A stretch of 26,013 bases of DNA from a virus. Position 1 is the first letter of the stretch; each line of letters starts with the position of its first letter. The notes below the pieces were generated by a model. It ran no database searches. It had not been told where the DNA came from and saw only the letters and a list, made by a program, of their open reading frames with translations. A program made the position numbers and the translations under genes. The stretch spans positions 1-26,013 of IMG/VR virus record IMGVR_UViG_3300044618_002100. One strand, 5' to 3'. Positions 1-6,817 of the stretch are shown in pieces.

Positions 1-30
1 AAAAATGCTAAAGCATCAAGAGTTCTGTAA
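1..30 (+). CDS. Possible C-terminal end of an upstream gene (partial)
   Basis: The first frame reads nine codons (KNAKASRVL) and then TAA at 28-30, which would suit the end of a gene that begins left of the window. The second frame is also open until a TAA at 38-40, so the assignment is ambiguous. No function can be read from so few residues. The piece lies about 40 bases before the first complete gene, the usual spacing in this window. Confidence 0.3.
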   Translation, partial: KNAKASRVL

Positions 31-69
31 TTTCAGATAATCAGTATATTTATATAAAAAAACAAAGTT

Positions 70-294
70 ATGAGCTTACAATTAATTTTAGACAATTATC
101 TTGGTAAAAGAACAAGATATTCAGAAAAAGATGCTGGAAACGGGTTCAAAGAGGTATGTGATTTAGACAGTGGAGATTGTTACACTGTTAGAATGAAAGA
201 TGGACTTATTGAAAGAGTAGATAACACAATGAGTGTTAATAAGAAAGTTAATGTTGAAACTCCAAACGGAATTAAAAGATTATTAAACGGATAA
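70..294 (+). CDS. Small hypothetical protein, 74 aa
   Basis: I do not recognise a family. The protein is short and mixed in charge, with two cysteines four residues apart in a CDLDSGDC stretch around residues 30-37. There is no signal peptide or membrane segment. The ATG follows an A-rich leader (acaaagtt) like those of other genes here. It ends four bases before the next gene's ATG, so the two are probably co-transcribed and translationally coupled. Its place beside a replication module suggests an accessory or structural role, but nothing in the sequence decides this. Confidence 0.7.
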   Translation: MSLQLILDNYLGKRTRYSEKDAGNGFKEVCDLDSGDCYTVRMKDGLIERVDNTMSVNKKVNVETPNGIKRLLNG

Positions 295-298
295 TAAA

Positions 299-976
299 AT
301 GGCAATTGATAAAAAAATCATTTCTGAAATTAAGAGATACAGAAGTATTAATCAATACTTAAATGAACAAGATGCTCTTCCACCTATAGAAGAGCCAATT
401 CCTGGTGTAGGTGAAACACCACCAATTGGAGATACTGCAACACCACCTGCGGACCCAACTTTAGCCGGACCACCCGCACCTGCGGAACCTCAAGTTATTG
501 ATGTTGAGACAGATTCTGAAGTGGAAAAAATTGATGACTCAGGTAAATCAGAAGAGGAAATGGATTCTGAAGAAACAGGTTCTGAGGAATTAGAGATAAC
601 TGATTTGGTAAATGCTCAGAAAGAAACTCAAACAAAACAGGATGATTATTTTGGACAATTATTTGGACAACTTGAAGAATTAACATCTAAGTTGGCTGAT
701 ATGGACCAAATCGTAGATAAAATAAATCAACTTGAAATGAAAGTTGATAAAATGAGACCAAAAACTCCTGAAGAAAAATTAGAATTGAGAAGTTTAGATT
801 CCTACCCATTTAATCAAAAATTAAGTGATTTTTTTGAAGATAAAGAAGAGGATTTAGAAAAAACTGGTAAAAACGAATACATTTTAACTTCTGATGAGGT
901 TGAGGATTACTCTCCATCAGAAATTAAAAAAACATTCATGCCACCGACTGACCAACAAGATTTGTACAAGATGTAA
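299..976 (+). CDS. Hypothetical protein with Pro-rich and acidic linker plus predicted coiled coil
   Basis: 225 residues, family not recognised. A basic N-terminus (1-20) is followed by a proline-rich stretch (about 28-64, with PP and PAP steps), then a strongly acidic Glu/Asp/Ser region (about 66-101). A heptad-like hydrophobic pattern at about 118-156 (LFGQLEELTSKL, then IVDKINQLEMKV) looks like a coiled coil. The C-terminal third is acidic and ends QQDLYKM. This architecture of disordered linker plus oligomerising helix fits a scaffold, adaptor or capsid-core protein, but that is inference. It starts four bases after the preceding gene. The next gene has its own promoter, so this gene probably closes an upstream transcription unit. 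Confidence 0.8.
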   Translation: MAIDKKIISEIKRYRSINQYLNEQDALPPIEEPIPGVGETPPIGDTATPPADPTLAGPPAPAEPQVIDVETDSEVEKIDDSGKSEEEMDSEETGSEELEITDLVNAQKETQTKQDDYFGQLFGQLEELTSKLADMDQIVDKINQLEMKVDKMRPKTPEEKLELRSLDSYPFNQKLSDFFEDKEEDLEKTGKNEYILTSDEVEDYSPSEIKKTFMPPTDQQDLYKM

Positions 977-1007
977 TTTGACTTTTGACTATTTTGGATT
1001 ATATTTG
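977..1007 (+). promoter_or_regulatory. Bacteroidota-type promoter upstream of the ssDNA-binding-protein gene
   Basis: TTTG at 977-980 and TATATTTG at 1000-1007 are separated by 19 bases. This matches the known primary-sigma promoter consensus of Bacteroidota (TTTG or TTG near -33, TAnnTTTG near -7) and lacks the E. coli -10 form. The predicted start of transcription, about 1012-1016, leaves a leader of roughly 25-30 bases before the ATG at 1041. The site starts at the stop codon of the preceding gene (974-976), in a 64-base intergenic gap. It would let the host RNA polymerase transcribe the replication module early in infection. Confidence 0.65.
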
Positions 1008-1040
1008 TTTTAATAATTAACTTTTTAAAACTTATAATTT

Positions 1041-1886
1041 ATGTCATCAGTCTTAGATTCAGTTCTGGCACAGTACGAAAAATCAAAACAATCAGGCGGA
1101 GCGTCAAACAAAATGACGCAGGAAGAGCGAATGAAAAAGTATTTCGCAGCAATTCTTCCACAAAATCAATCATCGGCTCAAAAACGAGTTCGTATCCTTC
1201 CTACTAAGGACGGTAGTTCACCATTTGTTGAAGCGTGGTTTCACGAAGTTCAAATCGGAGGACAATGGAACAAGTTGTATGACCCAGGTAAAAACGACAA
1301 TGAGGCAACACCTTTAACAGATGTTCATGATGCTCTTATTAGTACAGGTAAAGATTCTGACAAAGAACTTGCTAAACAGTACAAAGCTCGTAAATTCTAC
1401 ATTGTTAAAGTTATTGACCGTGATAACGAAGCGGACGGACCAAAATTCTGGCGTTTCAAACACAACTATAAGAACGAAGGTGTTCTTGACAAAATCATTC
1501 CAATTTGGAAAGCAAAAGGAGATATTACAGACCCTGAAAAAGGACGTGACCTTATCATTGAATTAGCTAAAGCTAAAACTCCAAAAGGTAAGGAATATAC
1601 AATCATCCAAACAGTTATGTATGATGATGCTACTCCAATCCACACTGACGAGGCAACAGGTAAATCTTGGGTTAACGATGAGTTGACTTGGAGAGATGTT
1701 TACTCTAAAAAACCAACCGAATATCTTGAAGCAATTGCTCGTGGAGAAACTCCAAGATGGGATTCTGACAAAGGTGGTTATGTATATGGTAACAGTGAAT
1801 CAGACGAAATGGTAATTGGTGGTGGTTCTACATCATACACTGACCCACAAGCTGAGTCAGAACCTGATGGTGACTTACCATTCTAA
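1041..1886 (+). CDS. 32: gp32-like single-stranded DNA-binding protein
   Basis: 281 residues against about 301 for T4 gp32. It should coat ssDNA during replication and recombination and coordinate the helicase, recombinase and polymerase. The N-terminal basic/Gln-rich segment (about 1-35) fits the self-association region. The central part (about 36-215) holds aromatic and basic strands typical of the gp32 OB-fold core (RVRILPTKDGSSPFVEAWFHEV; KFWRFKHNYKNEG). A Gly/Ser/acidic tail (about 245-281) ends DGDLPF. The protein has no cysteine at all, so the zinc-binding insert of T4 gp32 is absent. The DLPF end resembles the tip of bacterial SSB (DDDIPF) more than the T4 gp32 tail. It has its own promoter and a terminator directly downstream, and sits next to uvsX, rnh and the helicase gene. 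This suits an abundant protein transcribed as a separate unit. Confidence 0.88.
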   Translation: MSSVLDSVLAQYEKSKQSGGASNKMTQEERMKKYFAAILPQNQSSAQKRVRILPTKDGSSPFVEAWFHEVQIGGQWNKLYDPGKNDNEATPLTDVHDALISTGKDSDKELAKQYKARKFYIVKVIDRDNEADGPKFWRFKHNYKNEGVLDKIIPIWKAKGDITDPEKGRDLIIELAKAKTPKGKEYTIIQTVMYDDATPIHTDEATGKSWVNDELTWRDVYSKKPTEYLEAIARGETPRWDSDKGGYVYGNSESDEMVIGGGSTSYTDPQAESEPDGDLPF

Positions 1887-1893
1887 TTTATAC

Positions 1894-1925
1894 GGATGGG
1901 CACTTGCATGGTGTCCATCCTTTTT
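1894..1925 (+). terminator. Rho-independent terminator after the ssb gene
   Basis: A 10-bp stem pairs GGATGGGCAC (1894-1903) with GTGTCCATCC (1911-1920), with one G-U wobble and a 7-base loop, and is followed at once by TTTTT and then more T-rich sequence. It lies 8 bases after the stop codon of the gp32-like gene and 37 bases before uvsX. It probably sets the level of ssDNA-binding protein independently of the downstream replication genes. Confidence 0.85.
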
Positions 1926-1961
1926 CATTTTCATACTAACAATTTAAACACATAGACATTT

Positions 1962-2954
1962 ATGGCTATAAAGAAAAAAGAATTCTCATTAGATGCGATT
2001 AAGGACAAATACTCCACAAAAACCAAATATAAAGAAACAGACTTTTATGAAGTCGGTGAAGCTTTCCATAGTAGTTGCGGTTTACCTGGTCCTGCTTTGG
2101 GCAACATCAATATGTTCTTGGGGCACTCAAATTCTTCCAAAACGACGGCTCTTGTCAAAGCCGCTGTGTCTGCTCAGAAGAAGGGGCATTTGCCTGTTTT
2201 CATTATCACCGAGAAAAAATGGAGCTGGGACCACGCAGTTGAACTCGGTTTGGTGGCGGAGATGACCGACGGTGAATGGGACGGACAGTTCATATTCAAC
2301 GACAACTTTGACTATATTGAACAAGTAACTGACTACATTAATGAATTATTGGATGAACAAGAAAAGGGTAATATTCCTTATTCACTTTGTTTCCTTTGGG
2401 ATTCAGTAGGTTCTATTCCTTGTAAGATGACCTTTGATGGTAAAGGCGGTAAACAACATAATGCGTCGGTATTGGCAGATAAGATTGGTATGGGTATCCA
2501 AGCTCGTATTACTAAATCACGTAAGGAAGATTATCCGTATACAAATACAATGGTTGTAGTCAATCAACCTTGGGTTGAATTACCTGATAATCCATTTGGA
2601 CAACCAACTATTAAAGCGAAGGGTGGTGAGGCACTTTGGTTAGCATCAGCTCTTGTATTCCTATTTGGTAATCAGAAAAATGCAGGTATTAATCACATTA
2701 CGGCAACTAAAAATGGTAGAACAGTATCTTACGCTATTAGAACTAAAATCTCTGTTCTAAAGAACCATATTAATGGATTAGGATATAAAGACGGTAAGAT
2801 TATTGCAACACCGCAAGGATATATTGCTGACGATAAAGACGCTCTTGAAAAATACAAAAAAGAGTATTCACAATATTGGAACGCAATCCTTTCAGGTACA
2901 GGGGAAATTACCCTTGACGAGAATGAAGAAACTTTTGAAAACGAACAATTTTAA
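1962..2954 (+). CDS. uvsX: UvsX/RecA-like recombinase
   Basis: 330 residues; T4 UvsX is about 390 and RecA about 350. It is expected to form filaments on ssDNA and drive strand exchange for recombination-dependent replication and repair. A Walker A loop GHSNSSKT is at 54-61, a catalytic glutamate follows FIIT at 84, a Walker B strand LCFLWDS ends at D147, and an Asn-Gln pair after a VVV strand (201-202) matches the RecA/UvsX sensor motif. An acidic C-terminal tail (TLDENEETFENEQF) fits the regulatory tails of RecA proteins. It starts with ATG 37 bases after the ssb terminator and is followed after 10 bases by the nuclease gene. Bases 2101-2280 (Walker A region and the following helix) are 50% G+C by direct count, against about 32% in 2341-2400. 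This suggests a mosaic segment. Confidence 0.9.
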   Translation: MAIKKKEFSLDAIKDKYSTKTKYKETDFYEVGEAFHSSCGLPGPALGNINMFLGHSNSSKTTALVKAAVSAQKKGHLPVFIITEKKWSWDHAVELGLVAEMTDGEWDGQFIFNDNFDYIEQVTDYINELLDEQEKGNIPYSLCFLWDSVGSIPCKMTFDGKGGKQHNASVLADKIGMGIQARITKSRKEDYPYTNTMVVVNQPWVELPDNPFGQPTIKAKGGEALWLASALVFLFGNQKNAGINHITATKNGRTVSYAIRTKISVLKNHINGLGYKDGKIIATPQGYIADDKDALEKYKKEYSQYWNAILSGTGEITLDENEETFENEQF

Positions 2955-2964
2955 TTAGTTTTCA

Positions 2965-3969
2965 GTGAAAAAAACATTACTTGTTGACGGAAATAATCTG
3001 ATGAAGATTGGGTTCCACGGAGTGAAAGATTACTTTCATAATGGTGAACATATTGGAGCATTGTATCATTTTATGAATACTCTTCGTAAGTTCATTGACG
3101 AACAAAATTTTGACAAGGTAGTGGTATTTTGGGACGGTGAAGACTCCACGAGTTTGCGTGGGGTTCTTTATCCCCAATATAAACAAAATCGTAAATTAAC
3201 GATGGAGGACGCAGTCTTTATGTCCTACCTAAAACAAAAAAATCGTATCAAACAATATCTTGAGGAAGTTTATATCAGACAACTTGAGATTAGTGGAAGA
3301 GAAGCTGATGACTTGATTGCCTATTATTGTCAAGTTTCTGAAAATGAGAACAAGTTAATTTTTTCTTCAGACAGGGACTTAACCCAACTTATTTCTGAAA
3401 AGGTGTCAGTATACTCACCATCACTTAAATCCACGTTTAAACACGGGGATAAGATTAAATTTGATAGTTTTGAATTCCCACACTATAATGTTAAAACTTT
3501 AAAAATATTAACAGGTGATAAATCTGATAACATAGAGGGTATATATTTGCTCGGAGAAAAAACATTAGTTAAATTTTTTCCTGAGATACTTGAAAAAGAA
3601 ATTTCTTATAACGATATTTTAACAAAGGCTGAAGGTTTATTAAAGGAACAAAAAGATAATCAAACTTTAAAAAATCTTCTAACAGGTAAAACAAAATCAG
3701 GTATCTTTGAAAACGAATTTTTTATAGTAAATGAACAAATTGTTGATTTATCTAACCCTCTACTCACGGATGAGGACAAACAGGAAATTATTGAAATCGT
3801 TAACGAAACATTAGAGCAAGAAGGTAGAAGTTACAGAAACATTATTAAATATATGGTTGAAGATGGACTCTTCAAGTATCTACCTAAAGGTGATGACGCT
3901 TGGACATATTTCCTTAAACCATTTATGAAACTAACAAGAAAAGAAAAAAACAAACCAAAAAAAAGATAA
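2965..3969 (+). CDS. rnh: T4 Rnh-like 5'-3' exonuclease / RNase H (FEN family)
   Basis: 334 residues against 305 for T4 Rnh. This family removes RNA primers and flaps from lagging-strand fragments. The acidic two-metal site is complete: D8 in LLVDGNN, D57 in VVFWDGE, E113/D115/D116 in GREADDLIAY, D136/D138 in FSSDRDLTQL, and D185/D188 in the helix-turn GDKSDNIEG. The C-terminal tail is very basic (KEKNKPKKR) and may bind DNA or gp32. The start is GTG at 2965; no ATG near the N-terminal metal motif would keep it intact. The gene lies 10 bases after uvsX and 3 bases before the next ATG, so the three are likely one transcript. Confidence 0.9.
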   Translation: MKKTLLVDGNNLMKIGFHGVKDYFHNGEHIGALYHFMNTLRKFIDEQNFDKVVVFWDGEDSTSLRGVLYPQYKQNRKLTMEDAVFMSYLKQKNRIKQYLEEVYIRQLEISGREADDLIAYYCQVSENENKLIFSSDRDLTQLISEKVSVYSPSLKSTFKHGDKIKFDSFEFPHYNVKTLKILTGDKSDNIEGIYLLGEKTLVKFFPEILEKEISYNDILTKAEGLLKEQKDNQTLKNLLTGKTKSGIFENEFFIVNEQIVDLSNPLLTDEDKQEIIEIVNETLEQEGRSYRNIIKYMVEDGLFKYLPKGDDAWTYFLKPFMKLTRKEKNKPKKR

Positions 3970-3972
3970 AAA

Positions 3973-4425
3973 ATGAATCAAAATGAAATGACAAAAATGG
4001 AGTTTTTGTTAACTCTAAATGACAACATCGTTGTTCAACGTTTTTACAATGTCAGAGGGTATAACCCAAAGGCAAAAAACTCAATGGATGTTTATGACCA
4101 AGTTTATGACTTTACAGAAAGACTTCAAAAGTATTTGAAGATGAGGTCTGTGGATTATTTGCTTGAAAATGAATATCAAATATCTGAAGACCCACAAGTA
4201 TTGGAAACTTCTTTTACTGATGGTCCCGAAAATTTTAATATCTTTGTAAAAATTGACGGAGACATGATTCATCACAGACAATTTGATGCTAAGATTTACC
4301 CACCAAAAGTTAGATACACTGTTGATGTTAGATTCCTATTGAAGGATTTACTCAGAGAATTGACAGAAATTTTTTCATCAAAAAATTTAACTTTAGATTA
4401 CATGGGTGTTCGCTTGGCTCGTTAA
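3973..4425 (+). CDS. Unrecognised 150-aa protein between nuclease and helicase genes
   Basis: I do not recognise the family. The protein is soluble with no membrane segment and alternates strands and helices. Its basic N-terminal half contains RFYNVRGYNPKAKNS (about 23-37) and a helical DFTERLQKYLKMRSVDYLL (about 47-65), followed by a beta-rich middle (FNIFVKIDGDMI) and a C-terminal helix. It starts 3 bases after rnh and lies 27 bases before the replicative helicase gene, so a role in helicase loading, priming or primer processing is plausible by position only. It does not resemble the T4 gp59 loader or gp61 primase in any motif I can see. No primase zinc finger is present. Confidence 0.75.
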   Translation: MNQNEMTKMEFLLTLNDNIVVQRFYNVRGYNPKAKNSMDVYDQVYDFTERLQKYLKMRSVDYLLENEYQISEDPQVLETSFTDGPENFNIFVKIDGDMIHHRQFDAKIYPPKVRYTVDVRFLLKDLLRELTEIFSSKNLTLDYMGVRLAR

Positions 4426-4452
4426 TATTTATCAAAAAACCAACAGACACTT

Positions 4453-5826
4453 ATGAGTTCAGACAAGAATTTTGATTATTTAGGACAAACATTTCAGTTA
4501 CAGTTACTGAATCAAATTATAACAGACAAGGACTTCTCACATTCAATTGTGGGGGTTCTTGAAGCTGGATATTTTGAAAACAAATATTATAAAATCATCA
4601 TACAGATGATTAAGGAGTACTATTCTAAGTACGAAGCTAGCCCTAATTTTGAAACTCTGTCTCAAATCGCAAAAAGTGAAATTTCGCAAGAATTAGCAAG
4701 AAAAATTGTGTTAGATACGATAGGTGAGATTAAAATCGCACCTGACGAAGGTAAGTCATTCGTTCAAGAAAAGGCATTAAAATTCTGTAAACAACAAGAA
4801 TTACAGAAGGTAATGGGTAAGGCTCAAAAAATCATTGATTCAGGTGAGTTTGAGTCTTACGACCAACTTGAATCAATGGTAAGAGATGCGTTACAGGTAG
4901 GGAATGTAGACAGAGGAACAGAAAACGTATTTGATAACCTTGATGACGTGTTATCTGACGATTACAGACATCCAATACCTATGGGTATACCAGGAATTGA
5001 TAATCTATTAAAAGGTGGATTAGCAAAGGGGGAAATCGGAGTAATTTTAGCACCAACAGGTGTTGGTAAAACTACCGTAACTTCAAAAATTGCTAATCAC
5101 GCTTTTAACATGGGGTTCAATGTTCTTCAAATATTTTTTGAGGACAATCCAAAGATTATCCAAAGAAAACATTTCACTATGTGGACAGGTATTGCTCCTG
5201 ACAAATTAGGTGAACACAAAGAAGAAGTTTTGGAGAAAGTAAGAGTTATTAAGGAAACAATGCCAAATAAACTTTTACTAACTAAGTTACCTTCGGACAC
5301 ACTTACAATGTCCCAAATAAAAAGTCAGATTAGAAAATTAATTGCTGATGGAACAAATATTGATGTAGTTATTTTGGATTACATTGATTGTGTAACCCCT
5401 GAAAAGGCATTAGAGGATGAATGGAAGAGTGAGGGTTCAGTAATGAGAGCATTTGAAGCAATGTGTCACGAACTGCACATCGCAGGTTGGACGGCAACTC
5501 AAGGTAATAGGAGTTCAATCTCGTCTGAGGTTGTTACTACTGACCAAATGGGAGGTTCAATTAAGAAAGCTCAAGTTGGTCACGTTATTATCACAATTGC
5601 AAAATCTTTACAACAAAAAGAATTAAATTTGGCAACAATTGCAATTACAAAGTCACGTATTGGTAAAGACGGGATTGTATTTGAAAATTGTAAATTTAAT
5701 AATGAGTTGATGGAAATTGACACTGAAAGTTCTGTTACTTTCTTAGGATTAGAAGAAAACAGAGAGCAACAGAAAAAAGACAGAATTAAAGAAGTTATGG
5801 AGAAAAGAAAACAACAACAAGCATAA
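4453..5826 (+). CDS. 41: DnaB-like replicative helicase (T4 gp41 type)
   Basis: 457 residues, close to T4 gp41 (475). It should form a hexamer that unwinds the replication fork 5'-3' with ATP or GTP. The N-terminal helical domain (about 1-150) is followed by a linker and a RecA-type motor. Walker A is APTGVGKTT at 200-208, the catalytic glutamate is E230 in IFFED, Walker B is VVILDYID with D309, and an ATQGNRSS motif later in the motor domain matches the DnaB sensor/arginine-finger region. The C-terminus is basic and Gln-rich (MEKRKQQQA). The ATG follows a short leader holding TATTTATCAAAAAA at 4426-4439. A gene for ribonucleotide reductase follows after 24 bases. Confidence 0.92.
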   Translation: MSSDKNFDYLGQTFQLQLLNQIITDKDFSHSIVGVLEAGYFENKYYKIIIQMIKEYYSKYEASPNFETLSQIAKSEISQELARKIVLDTIGEIKIAPDEGKSFVQEKALKFCKQQELQKVMGKAQKIIDSGEFESYDQLESMVRDALQVGNVDRGTENVFDNLDDVLSDDYRHPIPMGIPGIDNLLKGGLAKGEIGVILAPTGVGKTTVTSKIANHAFNMGFNVLQIFFEDNPKIIQRKHFTMWTGIAPDKLGEHKEEVLEKVRVIKETMPNKLLLTKLPSDTLTMSQIKSQIRKLIADGTNIDVVILDYIDCVTPEKALEDEWKSEGSVMRAFEAMCHELHIAGWTATQGNRSSISSEVVTTDQMGGSIKKAQVGHVIITIAKSLQQKELNLATIAITKSRIGKDGIVFENCKFNNELMEIDTESSVTFLGLEENREQQKKDRIKEVMEKRKQQQA

Positions 5827-5850
5827 TTATTAAAACACAAAGTTATACAC

Positions 5851-6798
5851 ATGGAAAAAATATTAGTAGAAAACCCGAATAGATTTGTAATCTTCCCAAT
5901 TCAATATAATGATATTTGGGAATTTTATAAAATGCACCAAGCGGCATTTTGGACCGCTGAAGAAATTGATTTAAGTGGTGATATTAGAGATTGGGAAAAT
6001 TTATCAGAAAACGAACAATACTTCATTAAGAACATTTTGTCGTTTTTTGCGGCTTCAGATGGAATTGTTAATGAAAATTTAGCTGAGAATTTCTATCGTG
6101 AGGTTCAGTACCCTGAAGCAAAATTCTTTTACGGAATCCAACTTGCAATGGAAAATATCCATTCATTAATGTATTCTCTTCTTATTGATACTTACGTTTC
6201 AAATGAAGAGGAAAAAAATAAATGTTTTACAGCATTGGATAATCTTCCAGCAGTTCAAAAGAAAGCTAAATGGGCTTTGGATTGGATTGAAAACGCATCG
6301 TTCCAAGAAAGATTGGTAGCATTTGCTGCAGTAGAAGGAATCTTCTTCTCAGGTTCATTCTGTTCAATCTTTTGGTTAAAGTCTCGTGGTATTATGCAAG
6401 GTTTATGTAACGCTAACTCTTTAATCTTTAAAGATGAAAATTTACATTGTGATTTTGCAATTCATTTGTTGAATAATCATATTGAAAACAAACCAAGTGA
6501 GAAAAGAATTAAAGAAATTCTATTATCCGCTTTGGAAATTGAAAAAGAATTTATCACAGAATCATTACCAGTATCTCTTATTGGAATGAACCAAAATTTA
6601 ATGAAACAATATTTGGAGTTTGTGGTAGATGGTCTACTTGTTAAATTTGGATGTAAGAAACAATTTAATGTTGAACAACCATTTAAATTTATGGAACAAA
6701 TTGCCGTTGAAACAAAAGGTAATTTCTTTGAGTCTAGAACTGTTGAATATCAAAAAGCAAAGTTAAATGAGACTCTCTCCTTTACTGATGACTTTTAA
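5851..6798 (+). CDS. nrdB: Class I ribonucleotide reductase, small (radical) subunit
   Basis: 315 residues. NrdB holds the di-iron centre and tyrosyl radical that starts reduction of ribonucleotides by NrdA, supplying dNTPs for phage replication. All ligands are present: D40 (in EEIDLSGD), E101 and H104 (MENIH), E162 (AAVEGIFF), E196 and H199 (DENLHCDF), with the radical tyrosine Y108 four residues after H104. The C-terminal LSFTDDF fits the short peptide by which small subunits dock to NrdA. Motif wording ([26 protein letters not shown]) is of the eukaryote-like R2 subgroup, also common in Bacteroidota, rather than the E. coli NrdB type. It lies 19 bases before nrdA, in small-then-large order. 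Confidence 0.95.
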   Translation: MEKILVENPNRFVIFPIQYNDIWEFYKMHQAAFWTAEEIDLSGDIRDWENLSENEQYFIKNILSFFAASDGIVNENLAENFYREVQYPEAKFFYGIQLAMENIHSLMYSLLIDTYVSNEEEKNKCFTALDNLPAVQKKAKWALDWIENASFQERLVAFAAVEGIFFSGSFCSIFWLKSRGIMQGLCNANSLIFKDENLHCDFAIHLLNNHIENKPSEKRIKEILLSALEIEKEFITESLPVSLIGMNQNLMKQYLEFVVDGLLVKFGCKKQFNVEQPFKFMEQIAVETKGNFFESRTVEYQKAKLNETLSFTDDF

Positions 6799-6817
6799 TT
6801 TACTATCTTTTTAAACT

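Noticed and set aside
1-20. ATGCT-AA-AGCAT inverted repeat as a terminator
   Set aside because: The loop would be only two bases and no T-run follows, so it is unlikely to terminate transcription.
45-52. TATATTTA as a Bacteroidota -7 box for the first gene
   Set aside because: The last base deviates from TAnnTTTG and no TTTG or TTG lies at the right distance upstream.
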